This document shows, piece after piece, positions 16,528 through 25,800 of a DNA stretch of 64,000 nucleotides. Under the pieces are notes generated by a model. That model searched no databases and was not told where the DNA came from. It was given only the letters and a program-made list of their open reading frames with translations. Positions within the stretch are counted from its first letter, which is position 1. The number at the start of each line of letters is the position of its first letter. The DNA is from Flavobacterium sp. ASV13. GTDB lineage: Bacteria > Bacteroidota > Bacteroidia > Flavobacteriales > Flavobacteriaceae. The translations under genes and the position numbers were made by a program. Where the stretch lies: the NCBI RefSeq assembly GCF_000745775.1, contig NZ_JQJY01000001.1:310001-374000 (forward strand), written 5' to 3'.

Positions 16528-17358
16528 ATGAAAGTTATAAAACACTCAGGACATGTTGTTCCATTCGACAAACAAAAATTAAAGCGTTCGCTTCAAAAAT
16601 CCGGCGCCAGCCCAGAACTTATAGAACAGACTTTACAGATTATCGAAAATCAGCTGTATGAGGGCATCAGTACAAAAGAAATATACAAACTGGCTTTTGC
16701 AATCTTAAAAAAAGCCTCAAACGGCCATGCGGCACGCTACAACCTTCGTCATGCCCTCCAGCTTCTTGGCCCCGATGGCTTTTTCTTTGAAAAATTCATT
16801 TCCAGATTATATCAGGCAGAAGACTATGACACCAAAACAAACCTGACCCTTCAGGGCAAATGCGTATCGCATGAGGTGGACATTGCACTTAAAAAAAACA
16901 ATACGGTCTGGATGGCTGAATGCAAATTCCACAGCAGCAGGGAGAGTGCCTCCGATGTGAAGGTTCCCATGTATATTCTCTCACGATTTAATGATCTTAA
17001 AGCACTTCAGCATACTATCTTCTCGGGCAGGGAAACTTTTACCTCCTGCCTGTTGGTAACTAATAACCGTTTTACAAAAGATGCCGAAACTTTTGCACTA
17101 TGCTCGGGCATCAGTCTTTTGAGCTGGGACTTTCCCAAAGACAACGGAATTAAAAACAAAATTGACAAAGGAATGCTTTATCCGATAACCTGCCTGACAA
17201 CCCTTTCACTGGTTGAAAAAGAAAAACTGCTGATTCTGAACCAGCTGTTGGTCAAGGATGTTTTAAATGATTCAAAGAGTCTTTCAAAAATCGGACTGAG
17301 CGAAAACCGGATCAGAAATGTATTAAAAGAGGCTTCACAAATTTGTAACTTTATATAA
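16528..17358 (+). CDS. ATP-cone domain fused to a PD-(D/E)XK nuclease-like domain
   Basis: I choose the ATG at 16528 (276 residues). The frame is open from 16468, but the ATP-cone homology begins at MKVIKHSGHVVPFDKQKL. Residues 1-85 form the ATP-cone, a nucleotide-sensing module best known from NrdR and ribonucleotide reductase. Residues about 95-220 carry HEVDIAL ... WMAECKFH, the D118 / E131-x-K133 signature of restriction-endonuclease-like (Mrr type) nucleases. The C-terminus has SKIGLSENRIRNVLKEA. It ends 1 bp before the beta-CASP nuclease gene, suggesting a shared nucleic-acid job. Confidence 0.75.
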   Translation: MKVIKHSGHVVPFDKQKLKRSLQKSGASPELIEQTLQIIENQLYEGISTKEIYKLAFAILKKASNGHAARYNLRHALQLLGPDGFFFEKFISRLYQAEDYDTKTNLTLQGKCVSHEVDIALKKNNTVWMAECKFHSSRESASDVKVPMYILSRFNDLKALQHTIFSGRETFTSCLLVTNNRFTKDAETFALCSGISLLSWDFPKDNGIKNKIDKGMLYPITCLTTLSLVEKEKLLILNQLLVKDVLNDSKSLSKIGLSENRIRNVLKEASQICNFI

Positions 17359-17359
17359 A

Positions 17360-18715
17360 ATGAAAATAAAATTTATAGGAGGTGCAGGAACCGTGACAGG
17401 TTCAAAAACCCTCATAGAAAGTAATGGTACACGAATTTTGGTTGACTGCGGTCTTTTTCAGGGCCTCAAAGCGCTTCGTGAACTCAATTGGGAGCCTCTG
17501 CCCGTTCCTGCTTCTACTATCGACATCGTGTTGCTCACCCATGGCCATCTGGATCATTGCGGCTGGCTACCGCGGCTTGTTGATCAAGGATTTAAAGGAA
17601 AAATCTATTGCACCGCTCCCACTAAGGCAGTTGCAGAGCTTGTACTTCTGGACAGCGCCAAAATACAGCAGGAAGAAGCTGAAAGGGCCAACAGGGAGCA
17701 TTATTCAAAACATAATCCCGCAGAACCGCTCTACACCTTGCAGCAGGCAGCGTCAGTTTTTCCGCTCTTTAAAGTCGTCCATACCAATGAATCCATAGTT
17801 ATAACCAATGAAATAGATGCTGTTTTTTCCAATGCCGGACATATAATCGGAGCCTGCAGCATAAGCGTAAAATTGGAAGGTAAAACATTGATCTTCTCCG
17901 GCGATATTGGCCGCGATGACGATGTTTTGATGTATGCTCCGCAAAAGCCAACTCAAGGGGATTATCTCTTTCTGGAAAGCACCTATGGCAACCGCATTCA
18001 TCCGAATCTTGATCCAAAGAAGGAACTGGAAAAATTCATCAATGATACCATAAAGCAAAAAGGAACTGTTATCATCCCTGGATTCGCGGTAGAACGGGCC
18101 CAGTCAATTATGTATCTCTTGTGGGAGCTTAAAAAAGAAGGCCGTATTCCAAATGTACCCTATATACTGGATACTCCGATGGGCACAAGCGTATTGAATA
18201 TTTTTTTAGAAAACCTGAAATGGCACAAGCTCTCCGCCGATGACTGCCATCAGATGTGTGGCATGTTCAGGATAGTTTCTGAATTTGAGCAGACCATGCG
18301 TATTATTGAGGATCCATCACCAAAAGTCGTTTTAGCGGCAAGCGGTATGGCTACTGGCGGGCGTGTATTGTCCTACTTTGAACATTATTTGGGCATTGAG
18401 AAAAATACTGTTATAATTGTTGGTTATCAGGCCGAAGGCACTCGCGGAAGAAAGCTCCTGGATGGAGCGGATGAAATCAAAATATATGGAAATTATTATT
18501 CAGTCAAAGCCAAAATAGTACAGATAGAAGGCCTGTCGGCTCATGCAGACCAAAAAGGTCTTATCAGCTGGCTCTCAGATCTTAAAAATCCTCCCAAATT
18601 CATTTATCTGGTTCATGGCGAGAATCAGCCCGCAGATGAACTGCGCATTAAAATTAAAGAACAATATGGATATTACTGCAGGGTTGCTTTAATGGGCAGT
18701 GAAATAGAGATTTAA
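17360..18715 (+). CDS. Metallo-beta-lactamase-fold beta-CASP RNA nuclease (Ysh1/CPSF-like)
   Basis: The 451-residue protein shows the zinc-binding HGHLDH motif (His61, His63, Asp65, His66) and GHIIGACSI. The beta-CASP cap follows (GFAVERAQSIMYLLWELKKEG, VLAASGMATGGRVLSYFEHYL), with a closing RMMBL motif (GLSAHADQKGLISWL, IYLVHGE). Such enzymes cut or trim RNA using two zinc ions. Homologues are often found in low-oxygen stress islands. The gene is co-directional with the ATP-cone nuclease and overlaps the converging P-type ATPase stop by 4 bp. Confidence 0.9.
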   Translation: MKIKFIGGAGTVTGSKTLIESNGTRILVDCGLFQGLKALRELNWEPLPVPASTIDIVLLTHGHLDHCGWLPRLVDQGFKGKIYCTAPTKAVAELVLLDSAKIQQEEAERANREHYSKHNPAEPLYTLQQAASVFPLFKVVHTNESIVITNEIDAVFSNAGHIIGACSISVKLEGKTLIFSGDIGRDDDVLMYAPQKPTQGDYLFLESTYGNRIHPNLDPKKELEKFINDTIKQKGTVIIPGFAVERAQSIMYLLWELKKEGRIPNVPYILDTPMGTSVLNIFLENLKWHKLSADDCHQMCGMFRIVSEFEQTMRIIEDPSPKVVLAASGMATGGRVLSYFEHYLGIEKNTVIIVGYQAEGTRGRKLLDGADEIKIYGNYYSVKAKIVQIEGLSAHADQKGLISWLSDLKNPPKFIYLVHGENQPADELRIKIKEQYGYYCRVALMGSEIEI

Positions 18716-21210
18716 ACGAATGTGTTTCTAAGGTATTTCAATGCCTCAATCCACAATACTGACAATGCTCCAATGGCCACACAGACTAAAGTCTGAAAAA
18801 ATGATATGAGTTCAAAATCAAAAAGAGAACGCAAAAATGGTATTGTAAAAAGCAGTACGACAATCAATATTGTTATGCTTATTATAACAGCCACCAGCGG
18901 ATTATTAAACTTCAGTATTGTAAAAAGTGAATACTGAAAAGATCTGTTGACAAGGGTGAGAAGAATATTGGCCGTAATTAAAACCAGAAAAACCATGCTT
19001 CTCGTACATTTTTCGCCTAAATTCATTTCTACAGAAAATTGATAGATTAACAATGCTCCCACAGTTATCATCATTCCTTGAAAAAAACTGGCCATAATCT
19101 CTTTGCTATTAAAAAAAGTTGTTCTCGGTGGACGTGGCTTTTCTTGCATAATGTTATCTTCAGCTGGTTCGTTTTCATACAATATGGAACAGGTCGGCCC
19201 CATCACAAGTTCAAGGAGAATGACGTGTATAGGATTTAAGATATTAGGATAGACCCATCCCAGAGCAAGCGGAACAAAAACAATCATTATAATAGGTATG
19301 TGTATTGATATAATATAACGTATCGCTTTTTTTAGATTGACATAAATTTTTCGTCCCATTGCTACAGCTTCTACCATTTTTGAAAGGTCGTCCTCAGCAA
19401 GTATGAGAGAAGCTGCTTCTTTTGCTATAGCTGTGCCTTTTTTCCCCATTGCAATGCCAATATGCGCCGCTTTAAGCGACGGTCCGTCATTAACGCCGTC
19501 TCCGGTCATTGCAACAATCTGCCCCTTTGCTTTCAAAGCATTGACAATTCGCAATTTGGCATCTGGAAACATCCGGCTGAAAACATTGATATCCATAACG
19601 CTGCTTTGCAGCTCTGAATCGCGCATTTCCATAAGTTCTTTACCAGTAATGGATTTTTCATAACCCCTAAATTCGATCTGCTTCGCAATTGATGCTGTCG
19701 TTCCGGCATTGTCCCCGGTAATGATTTTGACTGAAATACCTGCATCATAAAAGGATTTAAGCACTTCTCGAATATTATCTTTTGGAGGATCGTAAAAAGC
19801 AATCAAGCCTTTGAAGGCAAATGAAATTTCCTGCTGCTTAGCCGGATAATCAGATCCCTGCAGATCGCCCTTGGCGACACCAAGCACTCTATAACCTTTT
19901 TGGGTCAGTTTATCAAGCGCTGCGATAATTCTTTTATATTCCGGAGATGAAAGACCACAGACTTCCAAAATTGCTTCAGGCGCACCTTTTGCCGCAATAA
20001 TCCGGGTGCCTGAACTATTTTCAAAAACATGGGTCATCATTGGCGGGGTGCCAGACAAAGGGTATTCATGAACCATTTTAAAATCTGCTCGCCAATCTTG
20101 ATCTGTACTTTTTTTATATGCATTATGAAGTGCGGCCTCCATCGGGTCAAATGCAATAGGCTCGCTTGCCCACATTGCATTTCTTATCAGGCTGCGCGAA
20201 GCTTCTGTTTCAGAAAAAGCCGTAGCAGTTATCTCTAATCCTGAAGGAAGATATAATGCTGCAAGCTCCATTTTATTCTGGGTGATTGTTCCTGTTTTGT
20301 CTGTACAGATAACTGTCGCACTTCCTAGGGTTTCAACAGTTTTCATCTGTTTGACTATTATGCCCTTTTTCATCATTCTTTGTGCTCCCAAAGCCATAAA
20401 AGCTGTAAAAGCAACCGGAATTTCCTCAGGCAGTATGCTCATCGCCAAAGTTAGCGACATCAATAAGCTTTTCTCCAAACTGCCTATTTTTGAATAATTG
20501 AGTATCCATACCAAAATAAATACAAAGGCTCCGGCTATAACCATTTTTTTTACAAAACCGTCAATCTGCATTTCAAGAGGTGTTTTCTCCTCTTTTATAG
20601 TTTCTATGCTTGATCCTATTCTGCCTAATCTGGTCTGGAGACCAATATTTGTTACTCTGACAAATGCCAGTCCGCTGGCAACTATAGTTCCTGAAAATAC
20701 TTTATTATCTTCTGTTTCCGAGCTTTTGAAAACAGCCATAGACTCACCTGTTAATATAGACTCATCTATAGAAAAATCATTTGAACGCATTATATTGCCG
20801 TCAGCCGGAACTAAACTTCCTTCTTCAATAATAATTACATCCCCAAGTACAATATCCTGTACAGGTATCCTTTGCCGTTCGCCCTGACGAACAACCTCAT
20901 ATGCCGGTTGCGTAAATTCTTGAAGTTTCTTTAAGGCATTTCGGCTTCTTCTATCCTGATAAATCGATATGCCTGCAATAAGCAAAATCGAAATCGAAAG
21001 AAGAACGGCATCACTATATTGCTGATTGGTGTAATAGATTCCAGAGGCCACAAGCAGTAAAAGGATCATTGGTTCTGAAAAAATACTTTTTAAAAATAAA
21101 TAAAAATTATTCTGTTTTTTATAATCTAGTTTGTTCAGACCATACTTTTTTCTGCTCTCAGCAACTTCTTCGGAGCTCAATCCTTCTAATTCCTCTTCTT
21201 TTAAATCCAT
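18712..21210 (-). CDS. P-type cation-transporting ATPase (P2/Ca2+-type)
   Basis: The 832-residue membrane ATPase has the N-terminal cation-ATPase domain (EGLSSEEVAESRKKYGLNKL), actuator TGES in DESILTGESMAVFK, and phosphorylated Asp304 in CTDKTGTITQ. The ion-site motif is PEEIP and the hinge TGDGVNDGPSLKAAHIGIAMG. About ten membrane segments lie in the usual places. The architecture is that of SERCA-like P2 pumps, but PEEIP replaces the common PEGLP, so the transported ion (Ca, Mg, Mn) is uncertain. It lies 78 bp downstream of the OsmC-like gene and probably shares its promoter. Confidence 0.9.
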   Translation of the reverse strand: MDLKEEELEGLSSEEVAESRKKYGLNKLDYKKQNNFYLFLKSIFSEPMILLLLVASGIYYTNQQYSDAVLLSISILLIAGISIYQDRRSRNALKKLQEFTQPAYEVVRQGERQRIPVQDIVLGDVIIIEEGSLVPADGNIMRSNDFSIDESILTGESMAVFKSSETEDNKVFSGTIVASGLAFVRVTNIGLQTRLGRIGSSIETIKEEKTPLEMQIDGFVKKMVIAGAFVFILVWILNYSKIGSLEKSLLMSLTLAMSILPEEIPVAFTAFMALGAQRMMKKGIIVKQMKTVETLGSATVICTDKTGTITQNKMELAALYLPSGLEITATAFSETEASRSLIRNAMWASEPIAFDPMEAALHNAYKKSTDQDWRADFKMVHEYPLSGTPPMMTHVFENSSGTRIIAAKGAPEAILEVCGLSSPEYKRIIAALDKLTQKGYRVLGVAKGDLQGSDYPAKQQEISFAFKGLIAFYDPPKDNIREVLKSFYDAGISVKIITGDNAGTTASIAKQIEFRGYEKSITGKELMEMRDSELQSSVMDINVFSRMFPDAKLRIVNALKAKGQIVAMTGDGVNDGPSLKAAHIGIAMGKKGTAIAKEAASLILAEDDLSKMVEAVAMGRKIYVNLKKAIRYIISIHIPIIMIVFVPLALGWVYPNILNPIHVILLELVMGPTCSILYENEPAEDNIMQEKPRPPRTTFFNSKEIMASFFQGMMITVGALLIYQFSVEMNLGEKCTRSMVFLVLITANILLTLVNRSFQYSLFTILKFNNPLVAVIISITILIVVLLFTIPFLRSLFDFELISFFQTLVCVAIGALSVLWIEALKYLRNTFV

Positions 21211-21288
21211 ACTAATTATTAAAATTAAGATTCGCTCAAAAACGTTTGCAGAATATCTTTTAGGCCATAGACTAATTCAAATCTGATT

Positions 21289-21726
21289 CTATCCCAAAAC
21301 TACAGAAGGGAATATATGTATTCTGATCTTTAAAGCATTCAGTACAAGGCTGTGATCTCTGCATAATGAAAAAATCTTTAGTGCTTTATTGATCTGGCTG
21401 CTTTTAATAATAACGATTGTGGGCCTTATCAGGATATCAGTAATCTCAGAAACATCATCCGAAATAGTAAAAGATGCCCTTCCGGTGCTTTTGAAGCTTT
21501 TGTAATCAATACCCTTATTTTTAGCTGTTCTTAAATATGCTGTCATGTACGAACCTAAAATAGAAGCAATAAAAAGATGCTCGGCCGTCCATGTGTCTTT
21601 TTTAGAATGGCTGAGGCACCAATTTTCCGTTATTTGAATTTTATCGTCGAAAAGCAGTGAACTCGCTTCTGCATTTTGATCCTCTTTCCAGTGAAGATCT
21701 ACTTGATATTCCTCTGACGTTTCCAT
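21289..21726 (-). CDS. OsmC/Ohr-fold protein lacking the first redox cysteine
   Basis: This 145-residue protein has the OsmC fold pattern: N-terminal strands, then the helix TAEHLFIASILGSYMTAYLRTAKNKG, and late strands. In true OsmC/Ohr peroxidases the central helix carries the peroxidatic Cys (ALASCxxMT). Here that position is Tyr in LGSYMTAYL. A Cys survives in the second-site helix (FSLCRDHSLVLNAL). I therefore doubt peroxide reductase activity and suggest a binding or sensing role. The promoter region to its right contains two TGA-N6-TCA dyads. Confidence 0.75.
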   Translation of the reverse strand: METSEEYQVDLHWKEDQNAEASSLLFDDKIQITENWCLSHSKKDTWTAEHLFIASILGSYMTAYLRTAKNKGIDYKSFKSTGRASFTISDDVSEITDILIRPTIVIIKSSQINKALKIFSLCRDHSLVLNALKIRIHIFPSVVLG

Positions 21727-21804
21727 AATGTTCTTACTTATGATTTAATTTTATGGAATATGTAATTACGCTACTAAATTAAGCATACTATTATTAAAAC
21801 TACA

Positions 21805-21879
21805 TGACAATCATCACATTATACAAAGTTTTTAAAAAATTCATCTGACTAAAATCATTTTTAACAATGATTAATATCA
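21805..21879. promoter_or_regulatory. Two CRP/FNR-like boxes in the divergent region between the OsmC-like and DUF1269-like genes
   Basis: TGACAATCATCA (21805-21816) and TGATTAATATCA (21868-21879) lie 63 bp apart between minus-strand 21726 and plus-strand 21989. They could serve either or both promoters. Confidence 0.55.
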
Positions 21880-21988
21880 TTTCTTTTTTCAAATTTTTAA
21901 GGCAATTTTACCATATAAAACTCATTGAAAGAAGCTCTGAATTTTATTTTCTACACCCAAGAAAAATTAATCACCAAAATCAACAGTC

Positions 21989-22501
21989 ATGAAAAATCAT
22001 AAATTATTTGTAGCGCATTTTGAAACCCAGCAACAGGCTGAGGATGCCATAATAAGGCTTAAAAAACACGGTTACGATATTACAAAACTATCACTGATTG
22101 GAACAGACTGCTATACCGAGCAGAATGTTATGGGATATTACAGTATTTATGACCAGATGGAAAAATGGAGCTCCATAGGGCTGTTTGCAGTCGGACTGAC
22201 TTCAGTCATATTTGGCACATTGTTCTTCTTTAATCTGGGAGCAAGCCTGCCTATCGTAAAAATGCCAATAATCTATGCCTGTATCGCTGTATTAATTTCG
22301 GCCGCGATTCCACTGATTGTCATCTCGTTTTCAAAAGACAAGACCATTGAGTACAAAACTGAAATCAGGGCTCATAAATTTATGCTCTGCGCCGAGGAGC
22401 CCGCTGCTAAAATCGAAAAAATGCAGACCGTGCTCCACGTACACATTCCCAAAGAGAACTCTCTTTCTGAGAAAGAAAATCAGGTACTGCTGGAAAATTG
22501 A
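21989..22501 (+). CDS. DUF1269/general-stress-protein-17M-like membrane protein
   Basis: The 170-residue product begins with a ferredoxin-like segment typical of general stress protein 17M/YflT proteins (KLFVAHFETQQQAEDAIIRLKKHGYDITKLSLIG). Two membrane helices follow (about 63-85 and 90-113, with a Gly-rich loop), then a cytosolic tail. Such proteins are induced by general stress and their biochemical role is unknown. It is the first plus-strand gene of a run (this gene, BON protein, small membrane ORF, membrane protein, USP) and has two dyads upstream. Confidence 0.7.
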   Translation: MKNHKLFVAHFETQQQAEDAIIRLKKHGYDITKLSLIGTDCYTEQNVMGYYSIYDQMEKWSSIGLFAVGLTSVIFGTLFFFNLGASLPIVKMPIIYACIAVLISAAIPLIVISFSKDKTIEYKTEIRAHKFMLCAEEPAAKIEKMQTVLHVHIPKENSLSEKENQVLLEN

Positions 22502-22552
22502 TTAAAACAGATCAAGGAACTTTATTAATTAACTGAGTTAAATAGGAATAAA

Positions 22553-23221
22553 ATGAAAACAAATGAAGAATTGCAGAAAGATGTGCAGAATGCCATCAAA
22601 TGGGAACCGCAGCTTCATGCTGCGGAAATTGGGGTAACAGCCAAGGACGGCATCGTAACTCTTATGGGAACTGTAGATGCTTATTTCAAGAAAATCGAAG
22701 CGGAAAATGCTGCCAAAAATGTAGATGGGGTAAAAGCAATTGTCGAAGAAATTAATGTGAGATATTCCAACAGCCAGAAATCGGATACCGATATCGCTAA
22801 TGATGTAATTAAATCTTTAATTGACTGCTGGTCAGTTCCAAATGAAAAATTAAAGGTAAAAGTGGAAGACGGATGGATTACTCTTGAAGGATATCTCACC
22901 TGGAATTATCAAAAAGAAGCCGCCGAAAAAGCAATTGCATATTTACCTGGAGTCAAAGGAATTAATAATGAGATCAAAATCAAATCCGAAATTCAGGATC
23001 ATATTGAGAAAAAAGATGTTGAAAGAGCTTTAAAAAGCAACTGGACACTTCATTCCCAAGAAATCCTGGTTCGTGTAGAAGGCACAAAAGTTATTTTGAC
23101 AGGTGCCGTTTCTTCATTGTTCCAAAAAGACCTCGCCGAAAAGACTGCGTGGAAAACACCTGGTGTTTGGTCAGTGGACAACCAGCTGGTTGTGGAACAC
23201 AAATATGCAACTATAATCTAG
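22553..23221 (+). CDS. Triple BON-domain protein (OsmY-like)
   Basis: The 222-residue protein consists of three BON repeats (about residues 5-70, 78-146, 150-217), each with the pattern I-x-V-x-V-x-x-G-x-V-x-L-x-G-x-V. Examples are IGVTAKDGIVTLMGTVD, VKVEDGWITLEGYLT and VRVEGTKVILTGAVS. No signal peptide is seen, unlike enterobacterial OsmY, so it may be cytoplasmic. BON domains bind phospholipid or interact with proteins during osmotic stress. Two paralogues lie at 27245-27916 and 27941-28600 in the same cassette. Confidence 0.9.
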   Translation: MKTNEELQKDVQNAIKWEPQLHAAEIGVTAKDGIVTLMGTVDAYFKKIEAENAAKNVDGVKAIVEEINVRYSNSQKSDTDIANDVIKSLIDCWSVPNEKLKVKVEDGWITLEGYLTWNYQKEAAEKAIAYLPGVKGINNEIKIKSEIQDHIEKKDVERALKSNWTLHSQEILVRVEGTKVILTGAVSSLFQKDLAEKTAWKTPGVWSVDNQLVVEHKYATII

Positions 23222-23417
23222 TCAGAAAAAAATCTAATTGCAATTGCAACAGTCATTGAATCGCTAAACAATTTTAGAAGCCTGATTCAAAAGAAAATCT
23301 ATAAGGAAACTAATCTTAAATAATTACTATTAGTTTTTTCGGATCTGCAAATTTTGGTACATAGAATATTACATTGAATCAAATCTGCAAAATTATAAAA
23401 ATTAAATTTTTAATAAC

Positions 23418-23582
23418 ATGGAACCAAGCTGGATTATTTTAGCCTTTTCAGGATTAATAGTTTTAGTAGTCATGATTTTTGTGTTTATCCAAAATGCAAA
23501 AGACCAAAAGAAATACGAAGAAGATTTAAACAAGCCTTTATATCCTTATGAAGAGGAATCCGAAGTTGATGATGTGAAATAA
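23418..23582 (+). CDS. Small single-pass membrane protein (54 aa)
   Basis: This short ORF (ATG 23418, TAA 23580-23582) encodes 54 residues: an N-terminal membrane helix (WIILAFSGLIVLVVMIFVFI) and an acidic, Tyr/Pro-containing tail ending YEEESEVDDVK. It sits between the BON gene and the next membrane protein on the same strand, only 48 bp upstream of the latter. The size and topology resemble small accessory subunits of membrane complexes, but I cannot name a family. Confidence 0.6.
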   Translation: MEPSWIILAFSGLIVLVVMIFVFIQNAKDQKKYEEDLNKPLYPYEEESEVDDVK

Positions 23583-23630
23583 AAATTAATTTAATGTAGC
23601 TGTTTATTATAACTTAAAATAATTAAGTAC

Positions 23631-24122
23631 ATGAAAAAAGCCTTAATTTATACTATTTTCTTAAGTACAACTGCCTTGATACTATTAAACCGTTATACTG
23701 CATTATACATTAATAATTCTATTGTGCATTTTATTATTCTTTATGCCTGTGCTCTTTCTTTGTTTTTCATAATAGGCCGCTTTATGGGTAAACTAAAAAG
23801 TTTAAAATCAAGAATCGTCACTTCTCTTTTTGTTGCGCTGTCATGTTTTATAAAAGCTTTCCTCACATGGGGCGGAGACTGGAAAACACAAAATATTTTG
23901 TATCAAAACATAAACAACCCTCATAAAACTATAGAATTCCAAATGAGAGGCGATCGTTTTTCATTTGGATATAAAAAACGCATTGTAAAACGCACTAAAT
24001 TATTTCCTGCCTTTGACTGGACCACCGATATAGATACCGCGGCTATCAATGCCAAAGAATGGAAAAAGAACCAAATCTACGTAAACGAAATGAAATTTCA
24101 TTCCCAAAACACAGTAGACTAA
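23631..24122 (+). CDS. Hypothetical membrane protein
   Basis: The 163-residue protein has about three hydrophobic segments (residues 5-25, 30-50, 60-82). A soluble ~80-residue domain follows (NINNPHKTIEFQMRGDRFSFGYKKRIVKRTKLFPAFDW, split over several strands). I recognise no family. It lies between the 54-residue membrane protein and the universal stress protein gene, so it is probably expressed with the stress island. Confidence 0.6.
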   Translation: MKKALIYTIFLSTTALILLNRYTALYINNSIVHFIILYACALSLFFIIGRFMGKLKSLKSRIVTSLFVALSCFIKAFLTWGGDWKTQNILYQNINNPHKTIEFQMRGDRFSFGYKKRIVKRTKLFPAFDWTTDIDTAAINAKEWKKNQIYVNEMKFHSQNTVD

Positions 24123-24173
24123 TCACCTGTCTTTTGGCACCTTAATTACTTTCTTATCTTAAATTTTATAATT

Positions 24174-25007
24174 ATGAAAAAAATACTAGTAACAACAGAC
24201 CTCTCCATTAATTCAAAGACAGCCCTGCGTTTTGCTATACAGCTTGCATCACAGACTCCTTGTGAACTGTTTTTTTATCATGTGGATTCCGCCTATATAA
24301 TAGATCCGTTTGCAGGGGCAACATTTGTTGATATACCTCCGGCCGACACTAAAATACAGCAGAAAGAACTTGTGAAATTTGTAAACACGCTCTATAAACA
24401 AACCGGAAAAATTCCCGGAAAAATAAACTTTATCGTAGAAAACAGGCTTGATATAAGCAGCGCAGTAATAGAATCCGCTGTAAAAGTTAAAGCGGATTAC
24501 ATATGTATCGGAACACGTGGAGGCGGATTGATCAATAAACTGCTGGGCAGCCATGCATCCCGAATTTTAAGTGAATCTCCAGTTCCCATTTTTGTAGTAC
24601 CCCGACATTACCGTGTCAAACCTTTAAAATCGATCCTCTACCCTTCTGACGTGGAAAATTTTTCTCATGAGATTCATCTGATTAAGAAGTTCGGAGCATT
24701 ATTTGACGCTCGAATCTCAGTATATCACTATGACTATTTTACCAATGAACAGCAGATCAAAAATAAACTACATGCCATTGAGCAAAAATTTCAGAGCGAT
24801 AAAATCAGTTTTAATTTTAAAAAACTTTCTTCAGATAAATCTTTATTCAGGAGTCTTCAAATTGATATTATAAGTACGAAACCCTCGATCGTCGTTATGT
24901 TTGCCAAAGAAGACCGGACTTGGTTTGAACAGCTCCTGCAATCTGTTAAAACAGCCGAAAAAGGATTTGATACCAGGACACCAATGCTGGTTTACAGAAG
25001 AGAATAA
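24174..25007 (+). CDS. Tandem universal stress protein
   Basis: The 277-residue protein holds two UspA domains. The first (1-143) begins MKKILVTTDLSINSKTALRFA and ends with the ATP-binding motif GTRGGGLINKLLGSHASRIL followed by VPIFVVP. The second (about 155-277) is degenerate, lacking a clear Gly-rich ATP loop (VVMFAKEDRTWFEQLLQSV). Tandem USPs are hallmarks of oxygen- and starvation-stress regulons. A strong terminator at 25011-25042 closes this plus-strand unit. Confidence 0.92.
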   Translation: MKKILVTTDLSINSKTALRFAIQLASQTPCELFFYHVDSAYIIDPFAGATFVDIPPADTKIQQKELVKFVNTLYKQTGKIPGKINFIVENRLDISSAVIESAVKVKADYICIGTRGGGLINKLLGSHASRILSESPVPIFVVPRHYRVKPLKSILYPSDVENFSHEIHLIKKFGALFDARISVYHYDYFTNEQQIKNKLHAIEQKFQSDKISFNFKKLSSDKSLFRSLQIDIISTKPSIVVMFAKEDRTWFEQLLQSVKTAEKGFDTRTPMLVYRRE

Positions 25008-25008
25008 A

Positions 25009-25044
25009 AAAGCAGACCATCAGTATTGATGGTCTGCTTTTCTT
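25009..25044 (+). terminator. Rho-independent terminator after the universal stress protein gene
   Basis: A 10-bp perfect stem AGCAGACCAT / ATGGTCTGCT (25011-25020 with 25029-25038) has an 8-nt loop and a T-rich tail. Confidence 0.9.
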
Positions 25045-25100
25045 TTTTGAAATTAGTTATGTCTGCATTTTAATCGGTTGAGGCTGATCGTTGTCAAATT

Positions 25101-25541
25101 TTACGGCACTTGATAAGTATTAAATTCGCACAGAGCTGCTTCAAGTTTAATTTTTTCCTGCAGATAATCGACCCTTAAAGAATCTAATGTATGACTTACG
25201 CCTTGGTCAAAATGATCCGTATTGGCCGCATACTCTTTTATATACTTAACTTTCTTGTTGAATTCTCGCAGATGGTAGTTAGCATTCAACACATTATTTT
25301 TAGTCTTCCCAATCATCTCATGGTGATCAGCCTCAAATTCAATAGCCGTTTCTGCCGCAGCAATTAAGCTGTCGGCTTCTCTGTTGAAAGAAAACCATTT
25401 TCTAAGGGTCTGCTGTTCAATATTTGCAGTCTTAATCGAATCCTCACTGATTTCACCTTCGGCAGAATTTACATCTATTTTCTCCTGACAGCAATACATC
25501 AGTGCTGCTGCCAGTCCCACTATGCTCCATTTTGTTTTCAT
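25101..25541 (-). CDS. Putative lipoprotein, paralogue of the 10777-11217 product
   Basis: This 146-residue protein begins MKTKWSIVGLAAALMYCC, a lipoprotein-type signal with the lipobox near MYC-C. The mature part is helical and shares two blocks with the lipoprotein at 10777-11217 (QTLRKWFSFNREADSLI and HTLDSLRVDYLQEKIKLEAAL). The two genes have the same length and orientation and lie on either side of the core stress genes, so they likely arose by duplication within the cassette. The function is unknown. Confidence 0.7.
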   Translation of the reverse strand: MKTKWSIVGLAAALMYCCQEKIDVNSAEGEISEDSIKTANIEQQTLRKWFSFNREADSLIAAAETAIEFEADHHEMIGKTKNNVLNANYHLREFNKKVKYIKEYAANTDHFDQGVSHTLDSLRVDYLQEKIKLEAALCEFNTYQVP

Positions 25542-25733
25542 ACTTTTATTGACTTAAAATGTTGGTTTTATTTTTTGTTCATTTATTATTTTTTCCAAAA
25601 TGTTGGCCTCGGTCCATCGAGGACTTAACATCCGCTGGTAATGCTATATAACGCTGCAGGCTGATAAACAATATCAAAAGCCATTTTGAGACAGATTTAA
25701 ATCATATTTTAGAAAGTAAAATCTTGTTTAAAG

Positions 25734-25781
25734 TGACGAAAGTCATATTTCATTTTTTGGGATATCGATAACTTTACTTTG
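25734..25781 (+). promoter_or_regulatory. CRP/FNR-like box and -7-like element upstream of the 25801 lipoprotein gene
   Basis: The dyad TGACGAAAGTCA (25734-25745) is followed by TTACTTTG (25774-25781), one mismatch from TAnnTTTG. The gene starts at 25801. Confidence 0.5.
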
Positions 25782-25800
25782 CATTTTAATTGCCATCCTA

